Source: Pseudoduganella plicata (GTDB lineage Bacteria > Pseudomonadota > Gammaproteobacteria > Burkholderiales > Burkholderiaceae_D). From it: a stretch of DNA of 64,000 nucleotides. The position numbers and the translations under genes are program-made. The DNA lies in contig NZ_CP038026.1 of assembly GCF_004421005.1 (NCBI RefSeq), forward strand, positions 5,456,001 to 5,520,000, read 5' to 3'. This document shows positions 17,877-28,263 of the stretch, piece after piece. The notes under the pieces were generated by a model. It searched no databases. It was not told the origin of the DNA and saw only the letters and a list, made by a program, of their open reading frames with translations. Position 1 is the first letter of the stretch, and every line of letters starts with the position of its first letter.

Positions 17877-20114
17877 ATGGGAACCATGAAGGATCTGGAA
17901 ATCGCCTCGGGCGCACGGCGCCGTTTCCTGCGCGTGGGCGCCGCACTGGGCGGCGGGCTGCTGGTGGGCTTCGTACTGCCGGGCTGCGAGCGCAAGGAGT
18001 CGGACCGCAAGGAGGCGCCGCCGGAGAAGGCCGTTGGCCAGGCGGCCACCGCCGCCTCCGAAGCGCCCGGACTGGCGCCAAACGCATTCATCCGCATCGA
18101 CCGCAAGGGCGTCGTCACGCTGATCATGCACAAGGTCGAAATGGGGCAGGGCACGTACACGTCGATGCCGATGCTGATCGCCGAGGAGCTGGGTGTCGAC
18201 CTGGCCAAGGTCAAGCTGGAACACGCCCCGGCCGACAACAACCTGTACAGCGATCCGCTGCTGGGCGGCCAGGTCACGGGCGGGTCCACGTCCGTGCGCG
18301 GTGCCTGGAAGCCGCTGCGCGAAGCCGGCGCGGCAGCGCGCATGGTGCTGGTTCAGGCGGCGGCGCAGCAGTGGAACGTGGCGGCCGACCAGCTGGCGGT
18401 CGCCAACGGCGTCGTCACGCATGGTGCCACCAACCGCTCGCTGCATTACGGCGAGCTGGTGGACGCGGCGGCAAAACTGCCGGCGCCGAAGACGGTGGCG
18501 CTGAAGGACCCGTCCACCTATAAACTGATCGGCAAGAAGCACGCCCGCCTCGACTCGGCGGGCAAGGTGGACGGCACGGCGCAATTCGGCATCGATGCGA
18601 AGCTGCCGAACATGCTGATCGCCACGGTGGCGGCATCGCCCGTCGTCGGTGGCAAGCTCAGGGCCTATGACGACAAGGCTGCCCTGGCCGTCAAGGGTGT
18701 GCGCGAGGTACTGAAGCTCGACAACGCCATCGCCATCGTGGCCGACCATATGTGGGCCGCGAAACAGGGGCTGGCGGCGGCTGCGCCGAAGTGGGACGAC
18801 GGCGAGCACGGCAACCTGTCGACGGCATCCATCGTCACCGAAATGATGAACGCCTCGCGCCAGAAAGGCGCCGTCGCGGCGGACAAGGGCGACGCGCTGA
18901 AGGCGCTGGGCCAGGCCGGCGGGCGCAAGCTCGAAGCCGTGTACGAGATGCCGTTCCTCGCGCATGCGACGATGGAGCCGATGAACTGCCTGGTCGACCT
19001 GCGCGCGGACGGCTGCGACCTGTACTGCGGCACCCAGGTGCCTAGCCTGGCGCAGGGCGCCGCGGCCAAGCTGACCGGCCTGCCGCTGGAGAAGGTCAGG
19101 GTGCACAACTTCTACCTGGGCGGTGGCTTCGGGCGCCGTCTCGAGGTCGATTACGTGACGCAGGCCGTGGCGCTGGCGCGCACGCTGGCCAGGCCGGTAC
19201 CCGTCAAATTCGTCTGGACGCGCGAGGAGGACATCCAGCACGACATGTACCGCCCGTACTACATGGACCGGCTGGCGGCAAAGCTGGACGACAAGGGCAT
19301 GCCGCTGGCATGGTTCCACCGTGTCACGGGGTCTTCCGTGATGGCGCGCTTCGCGCCGCCGGCCGTGAAGAACGGTGTCGATCCGGATGCGGTGGAAGGG
19401 GCGGCCGACCTGCAGTATTCGATCCCGGGCCTGCACGTGGAATACATGCGCCACGAGCCGCCGCTGCCAACAGCTTTCTGGCGTGGCGTCGGGCCGACGC
19501 ACAATGTGTTCGTCGTCGAAAGCTTCATGGACGAACTGGCGCATGCGGCGAAGCAGGACCCGGTCGCATATCGCCGCGCGCTGCTGGACAAGTCGCCGCG
19601 CCTGCTGGCCGTGCTGAACCTGGCCGCCGAAAAGGCCGGCTGGACGACGCCGATGAAACCGGTGGCCGGCCGCAAGGTGGGCAAGGGCGTGTCGGCGCAG
19701 TTCGCCTTCGGCAGCTACATGGCGCAGATCGCGGAAGTGTCGGTCGGCCCGGACGGCGACGTGCGCGTGCACCGCGTCGTCTGCGCGCTCGACTGCGGCC
19801 AGGCCATCAATCCCGATGGCATCGTGGCGCAGATGGAAGGCGGCATCGTGTTCGGCCTGACGGCCGCGCTGTGGGGCGAGATCACGCTCGACAAGGGCCG
19901 CGTGGTGCAATCGAACTTCGGCGACTACCGGATGATGCGGATGAACGAGACGCCGACGATCGAGGTCCACATCGTCAACAGCCACGACGAGCCGGGCGGC
20001 ATCGGCGAGCCCGGTACGTCAGGCGCGGCACCGGCATTGGCCAATGCGATCTTCGCCGCCACGGGGCAGCGGCTGCGCAAGCTGCCAGTTTCCGCCACGC
20101 TGAAGAAAGCATAG
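17877..20114 (+). CDS. Molybdopterin-binding subunit of a xanthine dehydrogenase-family oxidoreductase, IorB-like
   Basis: 745 residues from ATG 17877, which has AGGGGAA just upstream. The N-terminus ARRRFLRVGAALGGGLLVGF followed by VLPGC combines a twin-arginine motif with a lipobox, so the enzyme is likely exported folded and anchored by lipid. Then come molybdopterin-binding features: HKVEMGQGTYTSMPML, QVTGGSTSVRGAW, YLGGGFGRRLEVDYV, and the C-terminal GGIGEPGTSGAAPALANAI holding the putative catalytic Glu. The family hydroxylates N-heterocycles or oxidises aldehydes; the substrate is not determinable. It forms a two-gene operon with the iron-sulfur subunit. No chaperone (XdhC) gene is adjacent. 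Confidence 0.9.
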   Translation: MGTMKDLEIASGARRRFLRVGAALGGGLLVGFVLPGCERKESDRKEAPPEKAVGQAATAASEAPGLAPNAFIRIDRKGVVTLIMHKVEMGQGTYTSMPMLIAEELGVDLAKVKLEHAPADNNLYSDPLLGGQVTGGSTSVRGAWKPLREAGAAARMVLVQAAAQQWNVAADQLAVANGVVTHGATNRSLHYGELVDAAAKLPAPKTVALKDPSTYKLIGKKHARLDSAGKVDGTAQFGIDAKLPNMLIATVAASPVVGGKLRAYDDKAALAVKGVREVLKLDNAIAIVADHMWAAKQGLAAAAPKWDDGEHGNLSTASIVTEMMNASRQKGAVAADKGDALKALGQAGGRKLEAVYEMPFLAHATMEPMNCLVDLRADGCDLYCGTQVPSLAQGAAAKLTGLPLEKVRVHNFYLGGGFGRRLEVDYVTQAVALARTLARPVPVKFVWTREEDIQHDMYRPYYMDRLAAKLDDKGMPLAWFHRVTGSSVMARFAPPAVKNGVDPDAVEGAADLQYSIPGLHVEYMRHEPPLPTAFWRGVGPTHNVFVVESFMDELAHAAKQDPVAYRRALLDKSPRLLAVLNLAAEKAGWTTPMKPVAGRKVGKGVSAQFAFGSYMAQIAEVSVGPDGDVRVHRVVCALDCGQAINPDGIVAQMEGGIVFGLTAALWGEITLDKGRVVQSNFGDYRMMRMNETPTIEVHIVNSHDEPGGIGEPGTSGAAPALANAIFAATGQRLRKLPVSATLKKA

Positions 20115-20127
20115 TCCGGGAACCGCT

Positions 20128-20160
20128 GGGGACCGTTACCTGCGCGAGGTGCCGGTCCCC
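20128..20160. other. Hairpin between convergent genes
   Basis: GGGGACCG / CGGTCCCC forms an 8-bp stem with a 17-base loop in the 90-base space between the hydroxylase and the kinase stop codons. There is no T run; it may limit read-through or be incidental. Confidence 0.35.
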
Positions 20161-20204
20161 GACGTGGCGGTCGAGGCAGCGACCGGCGGCAGGTTGCCGG
20201 CATT

Positions 20205-21466
<1,262 letters not shown>

Positions 21467-21472
21467 GGCCGC

Positions 21473-22942
21473 CTAGCTTTCGTCGGCCTGCGCGGACGGA
21501 TGGCCCGACAGCATGCCGTCGAAATGCACCCGTGTCTGGTCGATCTCCAGGCCCGCGTTGGTGATCCGGAACGTGCGCAGCGCATGACTGTGCGACACGC
21601 CGCGCATCTTGACGACGGCGATCACCTTGCGCAGCTCGCCTTCCATTTCCACGTAACGCATGGCGATGATGCCGTCGGTCAGGAACGACACCTCCGCTTC
21701 GGAAAAACGCAGCTCCGTGAAGCGGTCTTCCATGCCCAGCGTGACCAGCACCGTCACGCCAAGTTTCGCCAGGTGCGACAGGATGCGGAACACGGACAGC
21801 CGGAACTCGCGCCGGAATTCCGGCGCCAGGTACAGCAGCACTTCCGACAGCGAATCGAGCACCACGCGCCTGGCACCCGTGGCGGCGATGGCGTCAAGCA
21901 GGTCTTCCAGCAGTTCGTCGACGGACAGATCGAGCGAACGGCTTTCGACCACGGTCACGTGGCCGGCCTGGACCATCTCGGCCAGCTCGGCGTTGCGCAG
22001 GCGCGACGTGCCCTTCTCGAAATAGGCGGCGACGCCTTTTTCGCCCTGGCGCACGCCCTCGGCCAGGAACTGCGTTCCCAGGATCGTCTTGCCGGAGCCG
22101 GACGGGCCGGCCACCAGCACGGAATGGCCTTCCGGGATGCCGCCATGCAGCAGGATGTCCAGCGACGGCACGCCCGACGGGATGCGCCGCTTGTCGCGGT
22201 CGACCTTGACGCCCTCGTGGCGGTCGTCGGCCAGCGGCGGCAGCTGGCGCGGGAAGATGCGCACGCCATCGTTACCCATGCGGAAGGTGTGGTGGCCGGC
22301 CATATGCGCCTGGCCCCGCATCTTGACGATACGGATCTTGCGCACGATGGAATTGTCCTGCTGCGACTGCGACAGCGCAAAGACGCCGTCGGCCACCGTC
22401 ATGATGGGATTGGCCTCGGCGTCGACGTTGACGTATTCGCCGATCAGGAAGCTGGTGGCCTGCCAGCTCGTCATGCGCGTGCCCAGTTCTTGGATGAAGT
22501 GCTGCAGGTCAGCCACGCCTTCGCTGCCGGAGCGGGCCGTCTGCGCCACGGAGCGGAACGAATCGACAAACACGAGGCTGGGGGTAAATGCTTCCACTTC
22601 CAGCATGATGCGCTCGAGCACGCGGGAGAAGTCGCCTGCGCGCAGGTCATCGGACAGGTTGACGTAGCGGACGGCGCTGCCAACCTTGTCGAGGTCGAAG
22701 AACTCGTACTGCTGCTGGTAGCGCAGCATCTTCATCGGCGGTTCGCCCAGCACGGTAAAGAACAGCGCGCGCCGTTCCGTACTGGCCAGCGTGAACATGA
22801 TCTGGTGTGCCAGGGTCGTCTTGCCGCTGCCGGGAGCACCGGCGATCAGGTTGAAGGAATATTCGCCCAGACCGCCCCCGAGGAGGGTGTCCAGCCCCGG
22901 CACGCCCGTTTCCAGCATTCCCAAGCTTACTTTGTCGGTCAT
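21473..22942 (-). CDS. KaiC-like two-domain RecA-type ATPase
   Basis: 489 residues with two KaiC-type domains (about 1-235 and 250-470). Walker A motifs are GAPGSGKT at 35-42 and GPSGSGKT at 279-286; Walker B-like strands are LVFVDS and RVVLDS. Each domain ends in the KaiC pattern VKMRG followed by H and an F-x-I strand. The usual Glu-Glu pair after the first Walker region is only half kept: LGEP in domain 1 and FEKG in domain 2. No KaiA or KaiB gene is present, so a clock role should not be assumed; such proteins are often signalling ATPases paired with histidine kinases. Its ATG directly follows the TAA of the upstream gene. Confidence 0.88.
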   Translation of the reverse strand: MTDKVSLGMLETGVPGLDTLLGGGLGEYSFNLIAGAPGSGKTTLAHQIMFTLASTERRALFFTVLGEPPMKMLRYQQQYEFFDLDKVGSAVRYVNLSDDLRAGDFSRVLERIMLEVEAFTPSLVFVDSFRSVAQTARSGSEGVADLQHFIQELGTRMTSWQATSFLIGEYVNVDAEANPIMTVADGVFALSQSQQDNSIVRKIRIVKMRGQAHMAGHHTFRMGNDGVRIFPRQLPPLADDRHEGVKVDRDKRRIPSGVPSLDILLHGGIPEGHSVLVAGPSGSGKTILGTQFLAEGVRQGEKGVAAYFEKGTSRLRNAELAEMVQAGHVTVVESRSLDLSVDELLEDLLDAIAATGARRVVLDSLSEVLLYLAPEFRREFRLSVFRILSHLAKLGVTVLVTLGMEDRFTELRFSEAEVSFLTDGIIAMRYVEMEGELRKVIAVVKMRGVSHSHALRTFRITNAGLEIDQTRVHFDGMLSGHPSAQADES

Positions 22943-23371
22943 TTACTTCTGCTCCCCTGCATTCTTTTGTATCAGCCCGCCACCCCAGGCAGCGTCCAGT
23001 AGCCGTGTTGTCAGTGCTTCGCCGATGAGTTCGGAAAGCAGGCTGGTCAATGTCAGCAACAACGCTTCATTGACCTCGGCGGCGACTGCCGGTTCGGCCT
23101 GGCGCAAGTCCTCGTCCAGGATCTGAAACAGTTTTTCGAGCGACGTGGACGACGGACCCGTGCTCAGCCAGCCGTATTGCGCCGCCTGCAGGCGGGCCGT
23201 GCGGCCGTACAAGGCACCGAAGCCGTTGTCGCCAATGAGGGGGCTCAGGTGGGTCGCCAGTGCACGCCACGGCCGCAGATTGTGCTCGGCGATCCCGGTC
23301 GCTGTCGAGCCGGCGGGCTGCGCCAGCATCGTGTGGATCAGTTGCCGGCGCTTTTGGTCTTTATTATCCAT
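22943..23371 (-). CDS. Unknown 142-aa protein heading the KaiC-like operon
   Basis: 142 residues, probably soluble and mostly helical. I recognise no family. The middle (PLIGDNGFGALYGRTARLQAAQ) and a hydrophobic C-terminal half (EALLLTLTSLLSELIGEALTTRLLDAAWG) are notable. The stop codon TAA abuts the ATG of the KaiC-like gene with no spacing, implying translational coupling and a shared task. A role as sensor, adaptor or regulator of the KaiC-like ATPase is inference from position only. Confidence 0.75.
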   Translation of the reverse strand: MDNKDQKRRQLIHTMLAQPAGSTATGIAEHNLRPWRALATHLSPLIGDNGFGALYGRTARLQAAQYGWLSTGPSSTSLEKLFQILDEDLRQAEPAVAAEVNEALLLTLTSLLSELIGEALTTRLLDAAWGGGLIQKNAGEQK

Positions 23372-23704
23372 GCATGCTGATCGGTGTAGTTTTGGTTGTT
23401 ACCGCGGCTATCACGCCGCTATCGGCGCTGGATTATATTGCGCCGCCGCTCTCGTGGAAGGCACAGCTCGCTCCAGCCCCGATCCCATCCGTCATCGTGG
23501 CATTGTTGAGGCAACATGGCAATCGAAACAGTGTTGCTGTGCTGTCGGCCGTGCTCGACGAAGGCAGACCAGTGACACGCAATCGGCATGCGATCTCCGG
23601 CCGACGGCCACGTGGGCACCCGCACGCACGGCCTGCAAGAAAAGGCAGAGCATGCTATCCTGCCCGGCTTCGTTTTTACCGGCCCCGTCACACGGCCTTC
23701 CGTC
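23372..23704. other. Divergent intergenic region, KaiC operon / MFS exporter
   Basis: 333 bases between the two divergent genes, holding both promoters. No tRNA, repeat or convincing small gene was found. The left third is AT-richer than its surroundings (around 23380-23450), which fits a promoter region for the minus-strand operon. Confidence 0.4.
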
Positions 23705-24934
23705 ATGCATTCCCCAACCCAGTCCGACCCCTCCCTCCCCACCATCGTCGCGCCGCGCGGCGCCGGCCTTGCCGAGCTGGCGCTGGCCGTCGGCGGCCTT
23801 GCCATCGGCACCGGCGAGTTCGCCTCGATGAGCATCCTGCCGCTGGTCGCGAACGACCTCGGCACCACCCTGCCGGCGATGGGCCACATGATCAGCGCCT
23901 ACGCACTGGGTGTCGTCATCGGCGCGCCCCTGATCACGATCTTCCTGGCCCGCATGCCGCGCCGCCTGATGCTGATCTGCCTGATGGCGATGTTCGCCGT
24001 CGGCAATTTCCTGGGGGCGCTGGCCCCTACGCCAGGTCTGCTGATTGCCGCCCGGTTCGTTGCCGGGATTCCGCACGGCGCCTATTTCGGCGTGGCCGCC
24101 CTGGTGGCCGCCGCGCTGGTAACGCCGGACAAGCGGGCGCAAGCCGTCTCACGCGTCATGCTGGGGCTGACGGTGGCCAATATTGTCGGCGTGCCGCTGG
24201 CCACATGGCTGGGACAGGTGCTGGGCTGGCGTTCGGCGTTCGTCATCGTCGGCGTGCTGGGCCTGCTGACGGCCGCACTGGTGGCCTTTCTGCTGCCGCC
24301 GATCCCGGCCGGCAACGCCAGCCCGCGCGGCGAGCTGGGCGTGTTCCGCCGCCTGCAGGTGTGGCTGACGCTGGCGATGGTGGCGATCGGCTTCGGCGGC
24401 CTGTTCGCACTGTATACCTATGTCACGCCGACGCTGCAGCAGATTACGCACGCGTCGCCGCTGGCGATCTCCGTACTGCTGGGCCTGATGGGTGTCGGCA
24501 TGACGGTGGGGAACCTGGCCGGCGGCTGGCTGGCCGACCGTTCCAACACGGCCACGATCTGCGGCGTGCTGATCTGGAACGCGCTGGCGCTGGCGTGCTT
24601 CAGCTGGACCAGCTCGAACCTGTGGCTGGCGGGCCTGAACCTGTTCCTGATCGGCACCGGCATCGCCGTCGTGCCGGCCGTGCAGACGCGCTTGATGGAC
24701 GTGGCCGGCGACGCCCAGACGGTGGCTGCCGCGCTGAATCACTCGGCGTTCAATATTGCCAACGCCCTGGGCGCATGGGTAGGCGGCATGGCGATCGCGG
24801 GCGGCCTGGGACTGACGTCGACCGGTCCGGTCGGCGCCGTGCTGGCGCTGGGCGGTATCGTCGTGCTGGGCATCTCGCTGGCGGTCGACCGGCGCGCCGC
24901 CGCTGCGCCACGGCTGGCCAGCGCCTGCAAATAA
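23705..24934 (+). CDS. MFS transporter of the DHA1 (AraJ/YdhP-like) drug or sugar efflux group
   Basis: 409 residues from ATG 23705 (MHSPTQSDPSLPT). Twelve membrane helices are visible. The first helix reads GLAIGTGEFASMSILPL, and ARFVAGIPHGAYFGVAA and GVGMTVGNLAGGWLADR are typical of the DHA1 branch that includes YdhP and AraJ. It is expected to export small molecules with proton antiport. The frame is open for 39 more codons upstream, but that part is unlike the family. No clear ribosome binding site precedes the ATG. It is monocistronic. Confidence 0.85.
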   Translation: MHSPTQSDPSLPTIVAPRGAGLAELALAVGGLAIGTGEFASMSILPLVANDLGTTLPAMGHMISAYALGVVIGAPLITIFLARMPRRLMLICLMAMFAVGNFLGALAPTPGLLIAARFVAGIPHGAYFGVAALVAAALVTPDKRAQAVSRVMLGLTVANIVGVPLATWLGQVLGWRSAFVIVGVLGLLTAALVAFLLPPIPAGNASPRGELGVFRRLQVWLTLAMVAIGFGGLFALYTYVTPTLQQITHASPLAISVLLGLMGVGMTVGNLAGGWLADRSNTATICGVLIWNALALACFSWTSSNLWLAGLNLFLIGTGIAVVPAVQTRLMDVAGDAQTVAAALNHSAFNIANALGAWVGGMAIAGGLGLTSTGPVGAVLALGGIVVLGISLAVDRRAAAAPRLASACK

Positions 24935-25347
24935 TATGACGGCCACGGACGTGATGCCGTTAAGTTAATCCGGATTTCAGGCGGGCCTTCTCAGCCGCTA
25001 CCACACTCCCAGACACCGCAACGCAACGCCATTTCGGTTACGGACGGAGCTTCCGTCCAGGCCGGGTGTCCAACCTTTCGGATCGGCGCCTGTGGACAGT
25101 GCGACGGCGCACGGCAGGGCACGTAATACCCGGATAGCGTGCTACCCGCCCCGAAAACCAACGTGGCGTTACCATCCATGCCGGCATACGGCGGCAGGGC
25201 ACGCGCGTCGGACGGGAGATAGGTATGGAGCGAGCGCGAGGCATCGCGTCATGCAGCACGCCGATAAGCCGGCTGCTTTGCCACCCGTACAACGGACCGG
25301 CCCGCCGACACGCTATACTCGGGCCGTTTTTTTGACGCCCCGAAGCC
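24935..25347. other. Long intergenic region before the helicase gene
   Basis: 413 bases without a supported gene. A short open frame on the minus strand (24991-25179, 62 codons) has no recognisable features. A small hairpin GGACGGA / TCCGTCC lies at 25042-25058. The promoter of the helicase gene is presumably near 25290-25330 (CGCTATACTCGG includes a TATACT -10-like hexamer). Confidence 0.4.
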
Positions 25348-27294
25348 ATGACGATTGCCAGCAACGACGACGATGACGACCTGAGCCAGGAGCTCGGACT
25401 GGAAGCGCGAGGCATTGCCCTCGTCAAGATGGAGGGCCGCGTGTTCCTGCGCTTCGACGGCGAGATCGAGGAAGCGGGTCTTGTGGTGCCATACGGCCTG
25501 GTCCCGGCGCAGGGTGTACTGGCCAAGCCGTCGAAGTGGCGCAAGCTGGAGCGCGATGCCCGCGCTGCGCTGATCGGCGAGCGCGCCAACGAACGCGCGC
25601 GGCGCGAGCTGGACGAGGCCGTCCGCGCCTTCGTGCGCGAAATGGCGGACGAGTGCGAGGAATTCGGTCTGAAGGCAATGGATTTCCTGCATACGCTGGC
25701 CGATCTGCAGACTTCGGAGCCGTACGGCATCGTGTTCGACCGCATCCGCCAGCGGCTGGGCCATGCGGTCGAACGCCAGCGCGAGGAGCGTCACGCGGAA
25801 CGTACCCGGCAGAGCATCAACCTGGCCGAATATCCGGCATCGTTCGAGGTGGCGCGGCGGCTGCCGCGGCGCTTCATTGCATTGCTGGGACCGACCAATT
25901 CCGGCAAGACGCACAAGGCGATGGAAGCGCTGGCCAAGGCAGGCAGCGGCGTCTACCTGGCGCCGCTGCGCCTGCTGGCGCTGGAAAACTACGAACGATT
26001 GCTGGAGGTGACGCAGCACGGCAAGCCGCTGGCCGTCAGCCTCGTCACGGGCGAGGAGCGCCGCCTGGCCGAGGGTGCCACGCACGTAGCCAGCACGGTG
26101 GAAATGCTGGACACGCGCACGCCGGTGGACGTGGCCGTTATCGACGAGATCCAGATGCTGGCCGACCGCGACCGCGGCGCCGCGTGGACGGCGGCCGTGT
26201 GCGGCGCGCCGGCCCGCACCGTCTACCTGGTGGGCGCGCCGGAAGCGCGCCGCGCCATCGAGGCGCTGGCCGAGCGCCTGGAATGCCCGCTGGAGGTGCA
26301 CGTGCTGAAACGCAAGGGACCGCTGGCCATGGAGCCGGCGCCCGTGCGCAAGGTCAAGAACCTGCGCCCCGGGGACGCGCTCATCGCGTTCTCGCGGCGC
26401 GACGTGCTGATGTGGCGCGACATGGTGGCCGAGATGGGCCACTCCGTGTCGACCGTCTACGGCAACCTGTCGCCGGAAGTACGGCGTGCACAGGCGCAGC
26501 GCTTCCGCGACGGCAGCGCCGAGATCGTCGTCGGCACGGACGCCATCGCGATGGGGCTGAACATGCCGATCCAGCGCATCGTCATGACGAGCTCGGTCAA
26601 GTTCAACGGCTACGAGGAAGAGGAAATCCCGGCCGCGCTGGCGCGCCAGATCGCCGGGCGCGCCGGCCGCTACGGCATCCATGAGGAAGGGCTCGTCGCC
26701 GGTTACGATGCCGAAACCCACGAGGTGATGCGCTCGCTGCTGAAGGAAAAGCCCACGCCACTGAACACGAGCGGCTTTTCCGTCGCGCCGACGCTGGAGC
26801 ATCTGCACCGGATCGCGGCCGTGACGGGCGAGACGTCGCTGGCGAAGCTCCTGAAACGCTTCATCCACAATATCGACGTGCCCGACGGGTTTTTCTATCC
26901 GCGCATCACGGAAGACCAGAAGGACCGCGCCGAGTGGCTCGATACGCTGCCGCTGACGGTGGCCGAGAAGTTCACGATGTCGCTCGTGCCTGTGGCCACC
27001 AAGGTGATGTCGCTGCAGACGGCGTGGGAGCACTGGGCCGTGTCGCTGTCGAAAAAGAAGATCACGCGGCTCAAGGCGGACGATCACACGCTGCACTACA
27101 TGACGCTGCAGGAAGTGGAAGACACGTGCCGCATGTATTCGGCATACGCCTGGCTGGGCTACCGGCTGCCGGAATACTTCCCGGACGTGGAGCTGGCGCA
27201 GGAGCTGTCGCGCGAGGCGTCGACGCGGGTCGATTCGATGCTGCAGGACCAGAACGCGGCGGCACGGCGGCGCCCGGCGCGGCACCGGCGCTGA
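25348..27294 (+). CDS. Suv3-like DExH-type RNA helicase
   Basis: 648 residues. Walker A is GPTNSGKT at 181-188 and motif II is DEIQ at 266-269, the pairing typical of the Suv3 group rather than ordinary DEAD-box helicases. Motif VI reads RQIAGRAGRYG. A Suv3 C-terminal helical domain follows (LPLTVAEKFTMSLVPV). The first 160 residues form a charged, helical N-terminal extension. In mitochondria Suv3 unwinds RNA for degradation; in bacteria a role in RNA turnover is likely but unproven. The gene stands alone and ends in a basic tail (RRRPARHRR). A collapsed membrane-protein remnant begins about 80 bases after it. Confidence 0.9.
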   Translation: MTIASNDDDDDLSQELGLEARGIALVKMEGRVFLRFDGEIEEAGLVVPYGLVPAQGVLAKPSKWRKLERDARAALIGERANERARRELDEAVRAFVREMADECEEFGLKAMDFLHTLADLQTSEPYGIVFDRIRQRLGHAVERQREERHAERTRQSINLAEYPASFEVARRLPRRFIALLGPTNSGKTHKAMEALAKAGSGVYLAPLRLLALENYERLLEVTQHGKPLAVSLVTGEERRLAEGATHVASTVEMLDTRTPVDVAVIDEIQMLADRDRGAAWTAAVCGAPARTVYLVGAPEARRAIEALAERLECPLEVHVLKRKGPLAMEPAPVRKVKNLRPGDALIAFSRRDVLMWRDMVAEMGHSVSTVYGNLSPEVRRAQAQRFRDGSAEIVVGTDAIAMGLNMPIQRIVMTSSVKFNGYEEEEIPAALARQIAGRAGRYGIHEEGLVAGYDAETHEVMRSLLKEKPTPLNTSGFSVAPTLEHLHRIAAVTGETSLAKLLKRFIHNIDVPDGFFYPRITEDQKDRAEWLDTLPLTVAEKFTMSLVPVATKVMSLQTAWEHWAVSLSKKKITRLKADDHTLHYMTLQEVEDTCRMYSAYAWLGYRLPEYFPDVELAQELSREASTRVDSMLQDQNAAARRRPARHRR

Positions 27295-27371
27295 CCCAGC
27301 GGGGCGCCCGGCCGCCATCCCGGCGGTATTCTGTGATAACGTTTTCAAAAAAAGCGATATCCGGGGACGCC

Positions 27372-27635
27372 TTGACCCATTCTTCCCGCCTCGACCTGGT
27401 GGACGCGCTGCGCGGGTTCGCCATCGCGTCGATCATGCTGCTGCACAATATCGAACATATCACGGGCGCTTCCGCCTGCCTGCTGATCGGGATTGCGCTG
27501 GCACTGCTGCGGGGAGGCCCGAGTGCCTGGTGGCTGCGGCATTGCCGGCCGGGGCCACTGGAAGCGCTATGGCACCGGGCCACGTGGATCGGCGCGCCGA
27601 ATCAAGCCTCGTCAAACCATAGCACGCGCCCGTGA
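27372..27635 (+). pseudogene. DUF418 family membrane protein remnant with internal deletion
   Basis: The first part (RLDLVDALRGFAIASIMLLHNIEHI) is the conserved N-terminus of DUF418 proteins and the end (WWLRHCRPGPLEALWHRATW) is their conserved C-terminus. Only a short hydrophobic link remains where roughly 300 residues should be. It begins at a TTG with GGGGA upstream; an in-frame GTG at 27333 is an alternative. The reading frame is intact, so the deletion was in frame, but the product of about 87 residues cannot form the normal polytopic protein. Its last 34 bases overlap the convergent yigZ gene. Confidence 0.7.
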
Positions 27636-28192
27636 CCGGCCTCGTTCAGACGGGCGACCAGGGCGTCGACCCCCGTCTGCGGCAACGTGAACGATGCCCG
27701 CACCGCGTCGCCATGCGCCACGTCGCTCAGGATGGCACCGGCCGCCTCCAGTTCGCGCCGCAGCAGGCCCTCCAGTGCATACGGCACGGCGCAGTGCAGC
27801 GTGCGCGACTTGACGATGGCAATGCGTTCGGCACCCAGCAGCGCCCGGGCCACGCTGTCGGTATAGGCTCGCACGAGGCCGCCGGCGCCCAGCTTGACGC
27901 CGCCGAAGTAGCGGACCACGGTCGCCAGCACGCCTTCCAGGTCCTGGTGGCGCAGCACGTCCAGCATCGGCCGGCCTGCGGTGCCGCTGGGCTCGCCATC
28001 GTCGACAGCCGCCGACTGTCCGCCAGCCAGCAGGGCCCAGCAGACGTGCGCAGCGCCCTGGTGCTGCGCCTTCAATCCCGCCACGACGGCCTGGGCGGCA
28101 GCGCGGTCCGTCATCGGCTGCACGCAGCAAATGAAGCGGCTTTTCTTGATCGACAGTTCGAAGGTCGCGGGCGTGGCTATGGTGTACGGCAT
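27602..28192 (-). CDS. yigZ: YigZ/IMPACT family protein
   Basis: 196 residues. Conserved blocks are FELSIKKSRFICCVQP at the N-terminus, DDGEPSGTAGRPMLDVLRHQ near residue 65 and VVRYFGGVKLGAGGLVRAY near 92; these define the UPF0029/IMPACT N-terminal domain. The last 60 residues are the ferredoxin-like DUF1949-type domain. The family is widespread; eukaryotic IMPACT modulates Gcn2 signalling, but the bacterial role is unsettled. Its stop codon overlaps the convergent DUF418 remnant. Confidence 0.92.
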   Translation of the reverse strand: MPYTIATPATFELSIKKSRFICCVQPMTDRAAAQAVVAGLKAQHQGAAHVCWALLAGGQSAAVDDGEPSGTAGRPMLDVLRHQDLEGVLATVVRYFGGVKLGAGGLVRAYTDSVARALLGAERIAIVKSRTLHCAVPYALEGLLRRELEAAGAILSDVAHGDAVRASFTLPQTGVDALVARLNEAGHGRVLWFDEA

Positions 28193-28263
28193 CGGGGCGG
28201 CGTGGTGGCGGCATAAGCAGCCTTGAAAACGGCGAAAGGGCGATTGTACCGCCCGCCGCCGCG

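Noticed and set aside
21473-22942. Circadian clock role for the KaiC-like gene
   Set aside because: No kaiA or kaiB nearby and altered Glu pairs; family membership alone does not support a clock.
24991-25179. 62-codon minus-strand frame in the space before the helicase
   Set aside because: No ribosome binding site, signal peptide or recognisable motif.
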